Assembly: GCA_018062305.1 (NCBI GenBank)
Contig: JAGOSK010000006.1
Span: forward strand, 1-36,326
Direction of reading: 5' to 3'
DNA: 36,326 bases
Source of the DNA: Minisyncoccota bacterium
Lineage (GTDB): Bacteria > Patescibacteriota > Minisyncoccia > Phycocordibacterales > CAIZLB01
Positions 7,045 to 14,419 of the stretch are shown in pieces. The stretch's first letter is position 1, and each line of letters starts with the position of its first letter. A model generated the notes under the pieces. It was not told where the DNA came from, ran no database searches, and was given only the letters and a program-made list of their open reading frames with translations. A program made the position numbers and the translations under genes.

Positions 7045-8910
7045 CTAACTGAGTACCGCCTTTATTCTTCTCACTCCAGCTGACACAGCCTCCTCTTTCT
7101 GAATCTTAAATGTACCAAGTTCGGAAGTGTTTTTTACGTGAGGGCCTCCACAAAATTCTTTTGAAAATGCAACGTCCATATTTGAGCCTTTTTCATCTGC
7201 ATTTTGGCCAATGTAATACACGGTCACTGTGTCAGGATATTTTTCACCAAAGAAATGTAGTGCTCCTGTTTTTTCAGCTTCAGCTAGAGGAAGACTCACG
7301 ACACAAACAGGAAGACTTGCTCGTATTTGCTCGTTTACAATTTTCTCAACATGAGTTTTTTCTTCGTCAGTCATTTTGGTCGGGTGTGCAAAATCGAATC
7401 GAAGTCGTTCTGACGTGATATTACTTCCCTTTTGTTGCACATGCTCGCCGAGTACCATTCGGAGTGCTTGGTGCAGGAGGTGTGTGGCTGTGTGATATTT
7501 CACTGACATATCACTTGTGTCGCCTAGGCCTCCTTTGAACTTCTGTTCAGCTCCGGCTCGTGAGAGTGCCTTGTGTGCTTCAAATTTTTCATCAAAATCA
7601 ACTGTATCAACCTCGAAACCTTGCTCTTTAGCCATTTCTTTGACCATTTCAAATGGAAAACCATATGTAGTAACAAGTTTGAAAGCGATTTCACCAGATA
7701 TAACTTTTAGATTTTCTTCAGAAAGTTTTGATATATTTTTATTGAATTCTTTAAGTCCGTCTTTGAGCGTATTTCTAAATTTTTTTTCTTCTGTATCTAT
7801 TGTAACCTTGATAGTTTCTTTGAGTCGTCCCACATTTTCATATACATCCTTGTATTGATCAATAAGCGTGTCTGCAATATGGAAAAGTGCGCCTTGCTTC
7901 ATGCCGAGTTCATCAGCAACTCGTACTGCACGTCTGATAAGTCGTCGAAGGATGTAGCCCTGATCAGTGTTTGAAGGTGTAACCCCGTCAGAAATGAGCA
8001 TTACTGATGTCCGAGTATGATCGGTAACGATACGCTCTTTTTTAATGTCTGTGGGTGTGACAGCTTTGATGTCTGAATTTGTTTTAAGCTCCTCTATTTT
8101 CGCAAAAGTCGATTCAAAAATGTCTGTATCATATGCATTAGTCTTGCCCTGCAATACCATGACCACTCGCTCAAATCCTGAGCCAGTGTCTACATTCTTG
8201 GATGCAAGCTTACCTACAACTTTGCCGTCGTCCTTTTGATACTCCATGAATACATCGTTCCAAATCTCAACAAGCTGTTGTTTTTCGTCAGCTGCTTTGT
8301 ATTCATCTAGAGTAAGTCCATTTGTGAGTTCTCCTGTCACATCGTAAAACATTTCAGTACAAGGACCTGTTGGACCTGACCAATTACCCTCACCTTTCTT
8401 CACTGCTGGCCACCAATTTGCATCTGCACCAAGAAAATAGATTCGCTCACCTGCAATGCCGTCTTTTTCAAAAAGATTTTTCCATATACCGGCAGTCTCT
8501 TCGTCACGCGGAGCTGTTTCATCGCCTGTATAACAAGTCACGTAAAGTCTTCTTGGATCAAGACCAAAACCTTCTTCTTTGTTTGTAAGAAGTTCGTAAC
8601 TCCATTCGATAGCTTCTTTTTTAAAATAATCACCCAGAGACCAATTTCCCATCATTTCAAAGAAAGTGAAATGCGTATTATCTCCAATGTCGTCAAAGTC
8701 TACAGTTCGAACACATTTTTGAAAGTTCGCGAGTCGCGTTCCGAGCGGATGCTTTTCACCGAGGAGATATGGTACAAGAGGTTGCATACCAGCAGTGTTG
8801 AAAAGTACTGATGGGTCATTTTCAGGTACAAGTGGAGCACTGGGGATGATGGCGTGGCCACGCTTCTGAAAAAACGTGAGGAATCGGCGTCGGATTTCTG
8901 AGGATTTCAT
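7045..8910 (-). CDS. alaS: alanine-tRNA ligase, lacking the C-terminal domain
   Basis: Class II synthetase that charges tRNA-Ala (621 aa). The catalytic core runs from FLTFFQKRGHAIIPSAPLVP through FNTAGMQPLVPYLLG and FFEMMGNWSLGDYF. The editing domain has the zinc/editing motif HLLHQALRMVLGEH (HxxxH near residue 480) and the second half-site CGGPHV near the C-terminus, where most AlaRS have CGGTHV. The protein ends about 25 residues after that motif, so the C-Ala/DHHA1 region of the ~875-aa E. coli enzyme is absent. A -10 element (8921-8926) lies 10 bases before the ATG. It is monocistronic, with other genes more than 90 bases away on both sides. Confidence 0.96.
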   Translation of the reverse strand: MKSSEIRRRFLTFFQKRGHAIIPSAPLVPENDPSVLFNTAGMQPLVPYLLGEKHPLGTRLANFQKCVRTVDFDDIGDNTHFTFFEMMGNWSLGDYFKKEAIEWSYELLTNKEEGFGLDPRRLYVTCYTGDETAPRDEETAGIWKNLFEKDGIAGERIYFLGADANWWPAVKKGEGNWSGPTGPCTEMFYDVTGELTNGLTLDEYKAADEKQQLVEIWNDVFMEYQKDDGKVVGKLASKNVDTGSGFERVVMVLQGKTNAYDTDIFESTFAKIEELKTNSDIKAVTPTDIKKERIVTDHTRTSVMLISDGVTPSNTDQGYILRRLIRRAVRVADELGMKQGALFHIADTLIDQYKDVYENVGRLKETIKVTIDTEEKKFRNTLKDGLKEFNKNISKLSEENLKVISGEIAFKLVTTYGFPFEMVKEMAKEQGFEVDTVDFDEKFEAHKALSRAGAEQKFKGGLGDTSDMSVKYHTATHLLHQALRMVLGEHVQQKGSNITSERLRFDFAHPTKMTDEEKTHVEKIVNEQIRASLPVCVVSLPLAEAEKTGALHFFGEKYPDTVTVYYIGQNADEKGSNMDVAFSKEFCGGPHVKNTSELGTFKIQKEEAVSAGVRRIKAVLS

Positions 8911-8920
8911 AATGAGCTTG

Positions 8921-8929
8921 ATTCTATCA
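8921..8929 (-). promoter_or_regulatory. extended -10 promoter of alaS
   Basis: TGATAGAAT on the minus strand, ending 10 bases before the alaS ATG; predicted leader about 3 nt. Confidence 0.5.
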
Positions 8930-8973
8930 TGTTTTATGGGCAGTTTCTAGATACTAAGATAGGCATAATATTG

Positions 8974-9000
8974 AACCCGCCACGTATTAGGTGGCGGGTT
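8974..9000 (-). terminator. hairpin terminator after the 9026-9493 gene
   Basis: Ten-base perfect stem AACCCGCCAC / GTGGCGGGTT (8974-8983 and 8991-9000) with a 7-base loop, 25 bases past the stop of the minus-strand membrane-protein gene. The tail on the minus strand (CAATATTA) is only moderately T-rich. Confidence 0.7.
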
Positions 9001-9025
9001 TGTGTGCGAAGTTATCGTGAGGAGA

Positions 9026-9493
9026 CTACTCTACGTCGCTATTCTGAAATGTTACTCTCCGCGCTGACTTCCCTGCAGGGAAAAAGAAGAGCAGAGAGCC
9101 AAGCAGAAATCCTACCATCGAGGGTAACCACTCTGGAAGAAAAAAAACATGAGGCAAGCTGGTGATAGTGAGAAGAATCCCAAACACCAAATCGTACTTC
9201 ATATCCTTCCAATCCTGGTATTGATTTGACTGCTCACCGGGATTTGATGGAAAGAGCGGTCCTATTTCCCTCCTGTACATTTTGACCTGATGATAAAGCC
9301 AGAACCACATGGTAAAGGAGATAATAAACAGGAATAGCAGCACTATTTGACCGGAGGAGTCCTTCATCAGCTTGTCTACGAAAATGCCGTAGAAGAAGAG
9401 GAAGGTGAAGGTGTAAGACGCTAGCGCCGCCGCTATTATCCCCCAATAAAAGACGACTGCTTTCTCGGGTTTTGAAACAGTTTTCATAGTCAT
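9026..9493 (-). CDS. small four-helix integral membrane protein, unknown
   Basis: 155 aa; an alternative ATG two codons in (9487) is equally possible. Hydrophobic segments lie at about residues 12-36 (VVFYWGIIAAALASYTF), 46-66 (GQIVLLFLFIISFTMWFWLY), 98-118 (YDLVFGILLTITSLPHVFFL) and 122-140 (LPSMVGFLLGSLLFFF). A Pro/Asn/Gln-rich loop separates helices 2 and 3. I recognise no family. Its arginines are AGG, AGG, CGG and AGA with no CGA, unlike the ribosomal genes, and it has its own terminator, so it looks like an independently acquired or weakly expressed single-gene unit. Confidence 0.7.
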   Translation of the reverse strand: MTMKTVSKPEKAVVFYWGIIAAALASYTFTFLFFYGIFVDKLMKDSSGQIVLLFLFIISFTMWFWLYHQVKMYRREIGPLFPSNPGEQSNQYQDWKDMKYDLVFGILLTITSLPHVFFLPEWLPSMVGFLLGSLLFFFPAGKSARRVTFQNSDVE

Positions 9494-9605
9494 AGACTGA
9501 ATATATAGAAGTTGAATGTAAAAGAAGGCTCAAGACAATGTCTTGATATGGAACCTCTGAAAACTTTATATCATAAATTATAGGTTTATACAAAATGATT
9601 TTACT
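9494..9605. other. A+T-rich gap with a small inverted repeat
   Basis: First third of the 350-base gap between the membrane-protein gene and pepF. It holds a perfect 6-bp inverted repeat CAAGAC-AAT-GTCTTG at 9531-9545 in the upstream region of the membrane-protein gene, possibly an operator. The rest of the gap is the small RNA unit (9606-9722) and about 120 bases (9723-9843) in which I see nothing. Confidence 0.3.
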
Positions 9606-9633
9606 TTTACTTTTTAGTCGTTTTCGCTATGAT
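9606..9633 (+). promoter_or_regulatory. promoter of the candidate small RNA
   Basis: TTTACT (9606-9611), a 16-base spacer and TATGAT (9628-9633). The predicted start at about 9640 coincides with the first base of the long outer stem of the RNA. Confidence 0.55.
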
Positions 9634-9639
9634 ATCTGA

Positions 9640-9722
9640 GGCGTTTGGAGGGTTCGCCCTCTCACGGCTTTCAAGCTGTAGCCAAACGCTAACAAAATAA
9701 CTGCCTTAGTGGCGGTTTTTTT
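9640..9722 (+). ncRNA. candidate ~83-nt structured small RNA with three-way junction
   Basis: Free-standing plus-strand unit between two minus-strand genes. The outer stem GGCGTTTGG / CCAAACGCT (9640-9648 with 9682-9690) encloses two hairpins: AGGG-TTCG-CCCT (9649-9660) and ACGGC-TTTCAA-GCTGT (9664-9679). The second contains a G-U pair that works only if the plus strand is the RNA. A single-stranded A-rich linker and the terminator hairpin at 9700-9722 follow. It is not a tRNA: there is no T-arm and only two internal arms. No open reading frame follows on this strand, so a cis-acting riboswitch is unlikely. I do not recognise the family. Confidence 0.55.
9700..9722 (+). terminator. terminator of the small RNA
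   Basis: ACTGCC (9700-9705), loop TTAGT, GGCGGT (9711-9716), then T6 (9717-9722): a compact rho-independent terminator in the plus direction. Confidence 0.75.
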
Positions 9723-9843
9723 GTTGTCGAATATAGCCCAGCTGACGATGCTGAATATTATTAGTCTTCCTCGGGTATTCCATTCAAATAAAAAATGTTG
9801 TCTTATAATTTTGTATGTAGCACTGATCTAATCATTATAAAAT

Positions 9844-11661
9844 CTACATCATCTTATTCTTTTTCATCAGCTTTTCAAGCGTGTCGATATCCTCTACTAT
9901 TGCTCGAATTCCACTTTCGAAAAACTTTGGATCGAGAGTGTTAATTCCGATGCTCTGGAAAATTTGATCTGGGGACATAGTTTTCCCAGCTTCCAAGAAT
10001 TGATCAACCTTTTTGTAGAAACTTTTATCTTCTTTGCATTTTTTAAATAATGCTTTACTGATGATTTGTCCGTACGCATATGAGTAGACATAGAAAAAGC
10101 TTCGGATATGACTCCACGGCTCAAAGAAGAATCCGTCAGATTCCTTCATTTTTACTGCAGGACCCAAGTATCGAGACATCTGTTTGTTATGTGTTGCACC
10201 GATCCCTTTGACGGTAAGTGCACCTTTCACTCGAATCTGTTCATGCAAATCAAGTTCAAAATTGAAACAAGCAATTTGTCTAAATATATTACTCATATCA
10301 TCAGCTATTCGGTCATATAGTGCATATATTTTTTCAGTATCATTCATTTTAGAAAAAAGCTCTTGAAAAGCAAGATTCTCAAAAAAAGTACTGGCAACTT
10401 CAGCGACTGAAATTGTATAGTGTTCGTATAGTGCAGACGGCTTCTTAGAGAATTCAGTATGTATTGCATGACCCATTTCGTGCGCAAATGTCATAACTGC
10501 ATCAACACTTGGCACATAGTTAAGTAATACTACTGTTGGCACAGTAGCTCCACCCCAACAATACGCTCCTCCTCGTTTACCCACTCTTGATGGAACATCA
10601 ATCTTTTTATTTTTGAGCATCATTTCCAAAATCTCTACATAGCGAGGGTTTGCCTGCCCGAACGCTGTTTTTAGAATTTCTACTGCTTCATCAAACTGTA
10701 TCTCCTTTTGCTTCTTTGCAACTCCAACTGCTCTATCACAATATTCTAGAGTCTTAAGTTTCATTAACTTAGCTTTTAGTTTAAAAAATCTATGTGCCAC
10801 GGGAAAATTATCTGAAACTACTTTTACTAGATTCTCGATACTCTTTTCATCATTTTCATACCCGATAATTGTCTCACTATATGGCTTAGCAAAACCTCGA
10901 AGTTCATCACTGATTTTTTTTGTCGTATACACGGCATTCAATTCTTGCTCCGCGAAATAGCTTATTGTAGAAAGCTTTTGCATGCATATGTCATTGAGTT
11001 TTCTTCGGTCTGCTGTAGGTAGTTGGTGGACCTGACTCAAAGCTTTTGAAAGAGGAATAGTTTTACCTTTAAAAACTACTGTCTGTTCATTGAGTAATTT
11101 TTCAAAACCTTCCACCCAAAGAGTATATGAGGGTCGAGATAAGAGGTTGTACACCTTTTCAGCGTCTTCAGTAAGATTGTGTTTAGCTGATATAAAAAGT
11201 CTTTCTAGGAAGTATTTAAAATGCGCAAAACGCTGGTCAGCGAGAAGTTTGTTTTGCCACTCTAGTGAAAGTTTTCCGAGCTTTAAGCTGAAAAATAGAA
11301 TTTCGTTCATGGCTCCTGTCGCGATTGGCTCTAAAAGACCAAGCTTTGCTGATATTGCCGGGTTGTTACTCTCGATTGATTGCAGATTTTGTAGGTACCA
11401 TAGTGGCCGCGCTGTTCCAACATCCTCAGTCAAAGTTTCCCAATCTTTGAGTGCTTTGAGTAGAGCTTCCGCGCCACTTTCATCTTCTTTCAGATAATCA
11501 GTTGAATCTTTATATTTTTTTGAAAACTTCTTGCATATTATTGTGATGCTCTGAATATCAGCGTCAAGTTTTGTGTCTGTAGGTCCACTGTATAAGTCGG
11601 TGAAGTCCCATGTTGGAAGTTTTTTAATTTCTTGAGCTTTCTTTGTCGATGATTTTTTCAT
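9844..11661 (-). CDS. pepF: oligoendopeptidase F family metallopeptidase (M3B)
   Basis: Zinc peptidase that trims short peptides in the cytoplasm; 605 aa from the chosen start. The catalytic motif is FAHEMGHAIHTEF, with the third zinc ligand expected in SVAEVASTFFENL about 25 residues later. Upstream are the family stretches LPTWDFTDLYSG at the N-terminus and GAYCWGGATVPTVVLLNY before the active site. The frame extends to a TTG at 11685, but a -10 box (11671-11676) lies inside that extension and the ATG at 11661 is 9 bases downstream of it. The ART-like gene ends about 30 bases upstream, so partial read-through is likely. Confidence 0.92.
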   Translation of the reverse strand: MKKSSTKKAQEIKKLPTWDFTDLYSGPTDTKLDADIQSITIICKKFSKKYKDSTDYLKEDESGAEALLKALKDWETLTEDVGTARPLWYLQNLQSIESNNPAISAKLGLLEPIATGAMNEILFFSLKLGKLSLEWQNKLLADQRFAHFKYFLERLFISAKHNLTEDAEKVYNLLSRPSYTLWVEGFEKLLNEQTVVFKGKTIPLSKALSQVHQLPTADRRKLNDICMQKLSTISYFAEQELNAVYTTKKISDELRGFAKPYSETIIGYENDEKSIENLVKVVSDNFPVAHRFFKLKAKLMKLKTLEYCDRAVGVAKKQKEIQFDEAVEILKTAFGQANPRYVEILEMMLKNKKIDVPSRVGKRGGAYCWGGATVPTVVLLNYVPSVDAVMTFAHEMGHAIHTEFSKKPSALYEHYTISVAEVASTFFENLAFQELFSKMNDTEKIYALYDRIADDMSNIFRQIACFNFELDLHEQIRVKGALTVKGIGATHNKQMSRYLGPAVKMKESDGFFFEPWSHIRSFFYVYSYAYGQIISKALFKKCKEDKSFYKKVDQFLEAGKTMSPDQIFQSIGINTLDPKFFESGIRAIVEDIDTLEKLMKKNKMM

Positions 11662-11670
11662 TTTCTGTAT

Positions 11671-11676
11671 TTTATA
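11671..11676 (-). promoter_or_regulatory. -10 box before pepF
   Basis: TATAAA on the minus strand, 9 bases before the ATG at 11661; predicted nearly leaderless start. It decides against the longer TTG start at 11685. Confidence 0.4.
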
Positions 11677-11693
11677 AGTTACCAATTCTTAGT

Positions 11694-12197
11694 TTATTCA
11701 TTGTTTCTGACATGTATATCATTCCTATCGGGTAAATCCTTATCTGTAACTTTTACAACTTCGACAGGCTTAACTTTTTCATACGCACGCCACTCCATAC
11801 TTTCAGGACGACCTTCATCTTCAGCTTTTCCCCGAGTATAAGGTTTAAATTTGGATTTATTAAATACATATACAAAACCCTCCTTATCTTTTACTTGGTC
11901 AAGTACTTCAGGAGATGAAACTCTAAACTCTTTGGCACCATCTCTTACTCCAAAACCACTATGCCATTCTTGTAGGTCAACGTTCTTCTTGTTGACTATA
12001 GCTCTAAATATCGCCAGCTCAGCGTGAGGTGTCGTAGAAACTGCAGGTCTACCGTCGGGGATGCTTTTAGTCGGATCATTCAAATCGGGAATATGATTGC
12101 TTTGTCTGGGTTCAAGTTCTTCGATGGTACCTTCTGAAGAACCGTGAAAAACATATTCTCCTGTTTCCTCAAGTTGGGCGAGTTTTTCTCTAGACAT
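11694..12197 (-). CDS. possible ADP-ribosyltransferase-fold protein, unknown function
   Basis: 167-aa soluble protein. The N-terminal YVFHGSSEGTIEELEPRQS followed by GRPAVSTTPHAELAIFRAIV resembles the pattern in small ADP-ribosyltransferase-like families (a His-Gly-[ST] strand, then a short strand and a helix over the NAD site). The rest is charged and ends in KVTDKDLPDRNDIHVRNNE. I could not identify the full H-Y-E triad with certainty, so this is a fold guess. TATAAT (12206-12211) lies 8 bases before the ATG, predicting a nearly leaderless mRNA. It lies directly upstream of pepF and downstream of the DUF3800 terminator. A toxin, phage-derived or modification role is possible. Confidence 0.5.
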   Translation of the reverse strand: MSREKLAQLEETGEYVFHGSSEGTIEELEPRQSNHIPDLNDPTKSIPDGRPAVSTTPHAELAIFRAIVNKKNVDLQEWHSGFGVRDGAKEFRVSSPEVLDQVKDKEGFVYVFNKSKFKPYTRGKAEDEGRPESMEWRAYEKVKPVEVVKVTDKDLPDRNDIHVRNNE

Positions 12198-12205
12198 TTC
12201 ATACG

Positions 12206-12211
12206 ATTATA
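12206..12211 (-). promoter_or_regulatory. -10 box of the ART-like gene
   Basis: Consensus TATAAT on the minus strand, 8 bases before the ATG at 12197. A second TATAAT copy lies 11 bases further upstream. Confidence 0.55.
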
Positions 12212-12230
12212 CACTAATTATAGGTAAACG

Positions 12231-12254
12231 AAAAACACCCCTCGGGGTGTTTTT
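12231..12254 (-). terminator. terminator of the nuclease-DUF3800 unit (bidirectional shape)
   Basis: AAAAACACCC (12231-12240), loop CTCG, GGGTGTTTTT (12245-12254): a perfect 10-bp stem flanked by A and T runs, so it can act in both directions. It lies about 70 bases after the DUF3800 stop. A second small perfect repeat, GTGTACT-TAC-AGTACAC at 12273-12289, lies between it and the gene. Confidence 0.75.
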
Positions 12255-12325
12255 CTCAGTGCTTCTAGTCTGGTGTACTTACAGTACACTTACTTGTATT
12301 AAGCAGAATTAGAAGTCTTACCTTC

Positions 12326-13003
12326 TTACTTAAGAATACTTGAATTTTTACTTTTGTCAAAGTGACGCTGTGGAAACAATTCCCTGTGAGATATCTTAGA
12401 ATCAATTTTTTTATAAAAGTAGTCCTTGTCATACGTATATTTTGCAAAAATTGCATTGGCAAACAAATCCACAATTTGGAGGTGATAGTGGTTTTTTGAG
12501 TCGCCATAACTCACAAATATATTTTTGTTATAAATTTCTTTTTGAACTAGTTGGGTATTTAGGTATTCTTCAAGAGATTTTTCTGATGTAACTTTAATAC
12601 TTCTAGTATCTATAGTGATACATATATCCTCAATGTGTGTCTTCTCTAATAAATTTTCAAGTAGAAGTGAGACGAAGTAATTGAAGCACACATTCTTCTT
12701 AGCGAGTAGATTTTTGTGTATACTTTCTTTGTGTGCCACTAAATATCTTACTGAAAATTTCTTAGCAGAAATCTTTTCAAAACAAAACTGTTTCTCTGTA
12801 TATGTCATCTCATTTGCATGCAATTCGTCACAAATTCGACTTTTTCTCAATTCACTTACGAGCTTTTGAGCACATTTCTTGAGTGGTTTTCTGTGGTCTT
12901 CATTAAGGATAAGCGCACAGACTATAAAGTAGGGTTCACTACTTTTAAAACCTAAAGTGCTTGATTCATCAATATAAATGTATAACTTTTCTTTTTCATT
13001 CAT
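12326..13003 (-). CDS. DUF3800 family protein
   Basis: 225 aa. The N-terminus LYIYIDESSTLGF matches the DUF3800 hallmark (Y-x-D-E-S/T-G-x-x-G) and the C-terminal part holds the second signature HYHLQIVDLFANAIFAKY. The acidic residues in these motifs, and the intervening ITIDTRSIKV strand, fit the RNase-H-like fold proposed for the family; biochemical function is not established. The family is often found near defence and mobile genes. It follows the RecB/Cas4-like nuclease gene by 15 bases and shares its promoter, so the two probably act together. The gene is A+T-rich. Confidence 0.8.
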   Translation of the reverse strand: MNEKEKLYIYIDESSTLGFKSSEPYFIVCALILNEDHRKPLKKCAQKLVSELRKSRICDELHANEMTYTEKQFCFEKISAKKFSVRYLVAHKESIHKNLLAKKNVCFNYFVSLLLENLLEKTHIEDICITIDTRSIKVTSEKSLEEYLNTQLVQKEIYNKNIFVSYGDSKNHYHLQIVDLFANAIFAKYTYDKDYFYKKIDSKISHRELFPQRHFDKSKNSSILK

Positions 13004-13018
13004 TCTAGTCTTTTAAAA

Positions 13019-13855
13019 TTACTTCTTCTTGACAACCTTACCCACCTTTCCTCCAACTCCAAACTCCGCCACATGCTTCTTAAAGGCCATACCAGCCTGC
13101 TCTCTATACTTACAATATTCACAATTGTCGCCGGCTTCAGGAATCGCATCACTATCCAAACATTTCTTTGCATTCACGAGTACTTCGTCAATCCAATCTG
13201 ATTTTCCTTTGTATGGAATGAGATTGATTTCAAACTCCAACTTGCCATCAAAACCATCGAGATCTTTTCTTCCATTTACATATACGAAATAACCGGTATC
13301 AGAAATATCGACATCGTTGTGACGAAGTAGCCACTGATAGATTTCCATTTGTCGACGGTATTGGTCATGCCATCGTGTGTCCTCAAGCTCTTTTACCGCA
13401 TCGTCTTTACTCGTCGCTTTGTAGTCCACCACATGAACCTTACCAAGCTCGGCACTCTTACCTGCGCCACCCTTAACTTCCACCCAGAGGTCGTCTACTG
13501 CTCCAAATACGAGGAAATTGGACTCCGTATGAAGATATTGCACACCAACGAAGTTCTCACGCCATTCGTCAATTTTGGGATGATTGAAGGGTATGAGTTT
13601 GAGCTCATTGTCGCTGATTATAGGGTGAGGTGTGGCGTCTTTACGATGCACGTCAAACTCTTTTTTGAGTAAATGGTCAACAGCAGTGTTCAGGAGAAAT
13701 GGAGCCATACTCGGCTTGGCAACTTCGAGCCGTCGGTCGAGATAGAAACACCGTGGGCACTCGATAAACATATCAATCTTTGAACGACTGAGTTTAAATG
13801 ACTCTTTTTGTCCAGGTATATAATATTTCTTTTTCCAAGTTGAGGTCCATGCCAT
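13019..13855 (-). CDS. PD-(D/E)XK nuclease, RecB/Cas4-like
   Basis: 278 aa. The N-terminal LSRSKIDMFIECPRCFYLDRR is the classic opening of RecB-type nuclease domains (S-x-S-x-I-x-x-F-x-x-C-P-R). The catalytic core is FGAVDDLWVEV (Asp near 121) followed by VVDYKATS (Asp144, Lys146). Four cysteines, CPRC (33, 36) and CEYC near the C-terminus, could bind an iron-sulfur cluster or zinc as in Cas4/AddB-type enzymes, although the spacing is not the classical Cas4 one. It is a stand-alone nuclease with no helicase or CRISPR gene nearby and pairs with the DUF3800 gene. An extended -10 (13865-13873) lies 9 bases before the ATG. Confidence 0.82.
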   Translation of the reverse strand: MAWTSTWKKKYYIPGQKESFKLSRSKIDMFIECPRCFYLDRRLEVAKPSMAPFLLNTAVDHLLKKEFDVHRKDATPHPIISDNELKLIPFNHPKIDEWRENFVGVQYLHTESNFLVFGAVDDLWVEVKGGAGKSAELGKVHVVDYKATSKDDAVKELEDTRWHDQYRRQMEIYQWLLRHNDVDISDTGYFVYVNGRKDLDGFDGKLEFEINLIPYKGKSDWIDEVLVNAKKCLDSDAIPEAGDNCEYCKYREQAGMAFKKHVAEFGVGGKVGKVVKKK

Positions 13856-13864
13856 ATGATGTGC

Positions 13865-13873
13865 ATGATAACA
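13865..13873 (-). promoter_or_regulatory. extended -10 promoter of the nuclease-DUF3800 unit
   Basis: TGTTATCAT on the minus strand, 9 bases before the ATG at 13855. Confidence 0.5.
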
Positions 13874-13904
13874 TTTTTTATTAGTTATGAAAATTTAAAA
13901 AAGC

Positions 13905-13941
13905 AAACCCCGCAAGGAGCAGGGCTGCCTCGTGGGGTTTT
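13905..13941 (-). terminator. terminator after the 13945-14286 gene
   Basis: AAACCCC (13905-13911) pairs with GGGGTTT (13934-13940), with further pairing inside. On the minus strand it is followed by GCTTTTTT. It begins 4 bases after the stop codon. Confidence 0.75.
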
Positions 13942-13944
13942 AAA

Positions 13945-14286
13945 CTATTCAAATAATGCGGTACATGCATCACTAAAGCCTTCATCGTCGAAATGAGCGT
14001 ACCTCTCTGCAATTTGTCGGTTTGCATCCCAGAGCGTGAGAGGTAACCCTTTTTCAAGCTCCGCTACGAGGAACTCAAGAGATCTCCAGTAGGCATTACG
14101 ATGCGTTTCAGGTGCGCAACATGCAAAGCTGGCGGAACTTATTTCTCCATGAATGATTCCTTTGACTTCTTCAAGCCACTGCTCGGCACCTTGAAAGTCG
14201 ATTACAGTAACTACTGGTGAGGTGTGGGTTCCTCTCCTTTTAGGATGATCAATAGTGATGATCCCTTGCGGTGGTTTCGGTATCAT
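13945..14286 (-). CDS. hypothetical protein, 113 aa
   Basis: Soluble protein of unknown family: a Pro/Gly start, a beta-like stretch TSPVVTVIDFQGAEQWLEEV, then helices such as YWRSLEFLVAELEKGLPLTL and an acidic C-terminus. The two adjacent cysteines (FACCAPETH, about residue 56) stand out but match no motif I know. Arginine codons are AGG, AGA, CGT, AGA, CGA and AGG, different from the ribosomal genes. It has its own tight terminator and flanking gaps, so it is a one-gene unit between the nuclease pair and the mnmA operon. Confidence 0.65.
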   Translation of the reverse strand: MIPKPPQGIITIDHPKRRGTHTSPVVTVIDFQGAEQWLEEVKGIIHGEISSASFACCAPETHRNAYWRSLEFLVAELEKGLPLTLWDANRQIAERYAHFDDEGFSDACTALFE

Positions 14287-14419
14287 TGTTTTCTATTTTG
14301 TTGTGGTTGAGGTGAACTAAAATTTAATACAATGTAATACAAATACAAAATATGTCAATATTCTGCAAATTCAACATCAAGATACAACGTAATTAGCAAG
14401 ATTGTTGAACCACTAGCAA

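Noticed and set aside
9640-9690. tRNA gene suggested by the TTCG loop, an anticodon-like CTTTCAA and a 9-bp outer stem
   Set aside because: Only two internal arms, no T-arm before the 3' acceptor strand, a 6-base second loop and a length of ~51 nt. The downstream T6 terminator and upstream promoter fit a small RNA better.
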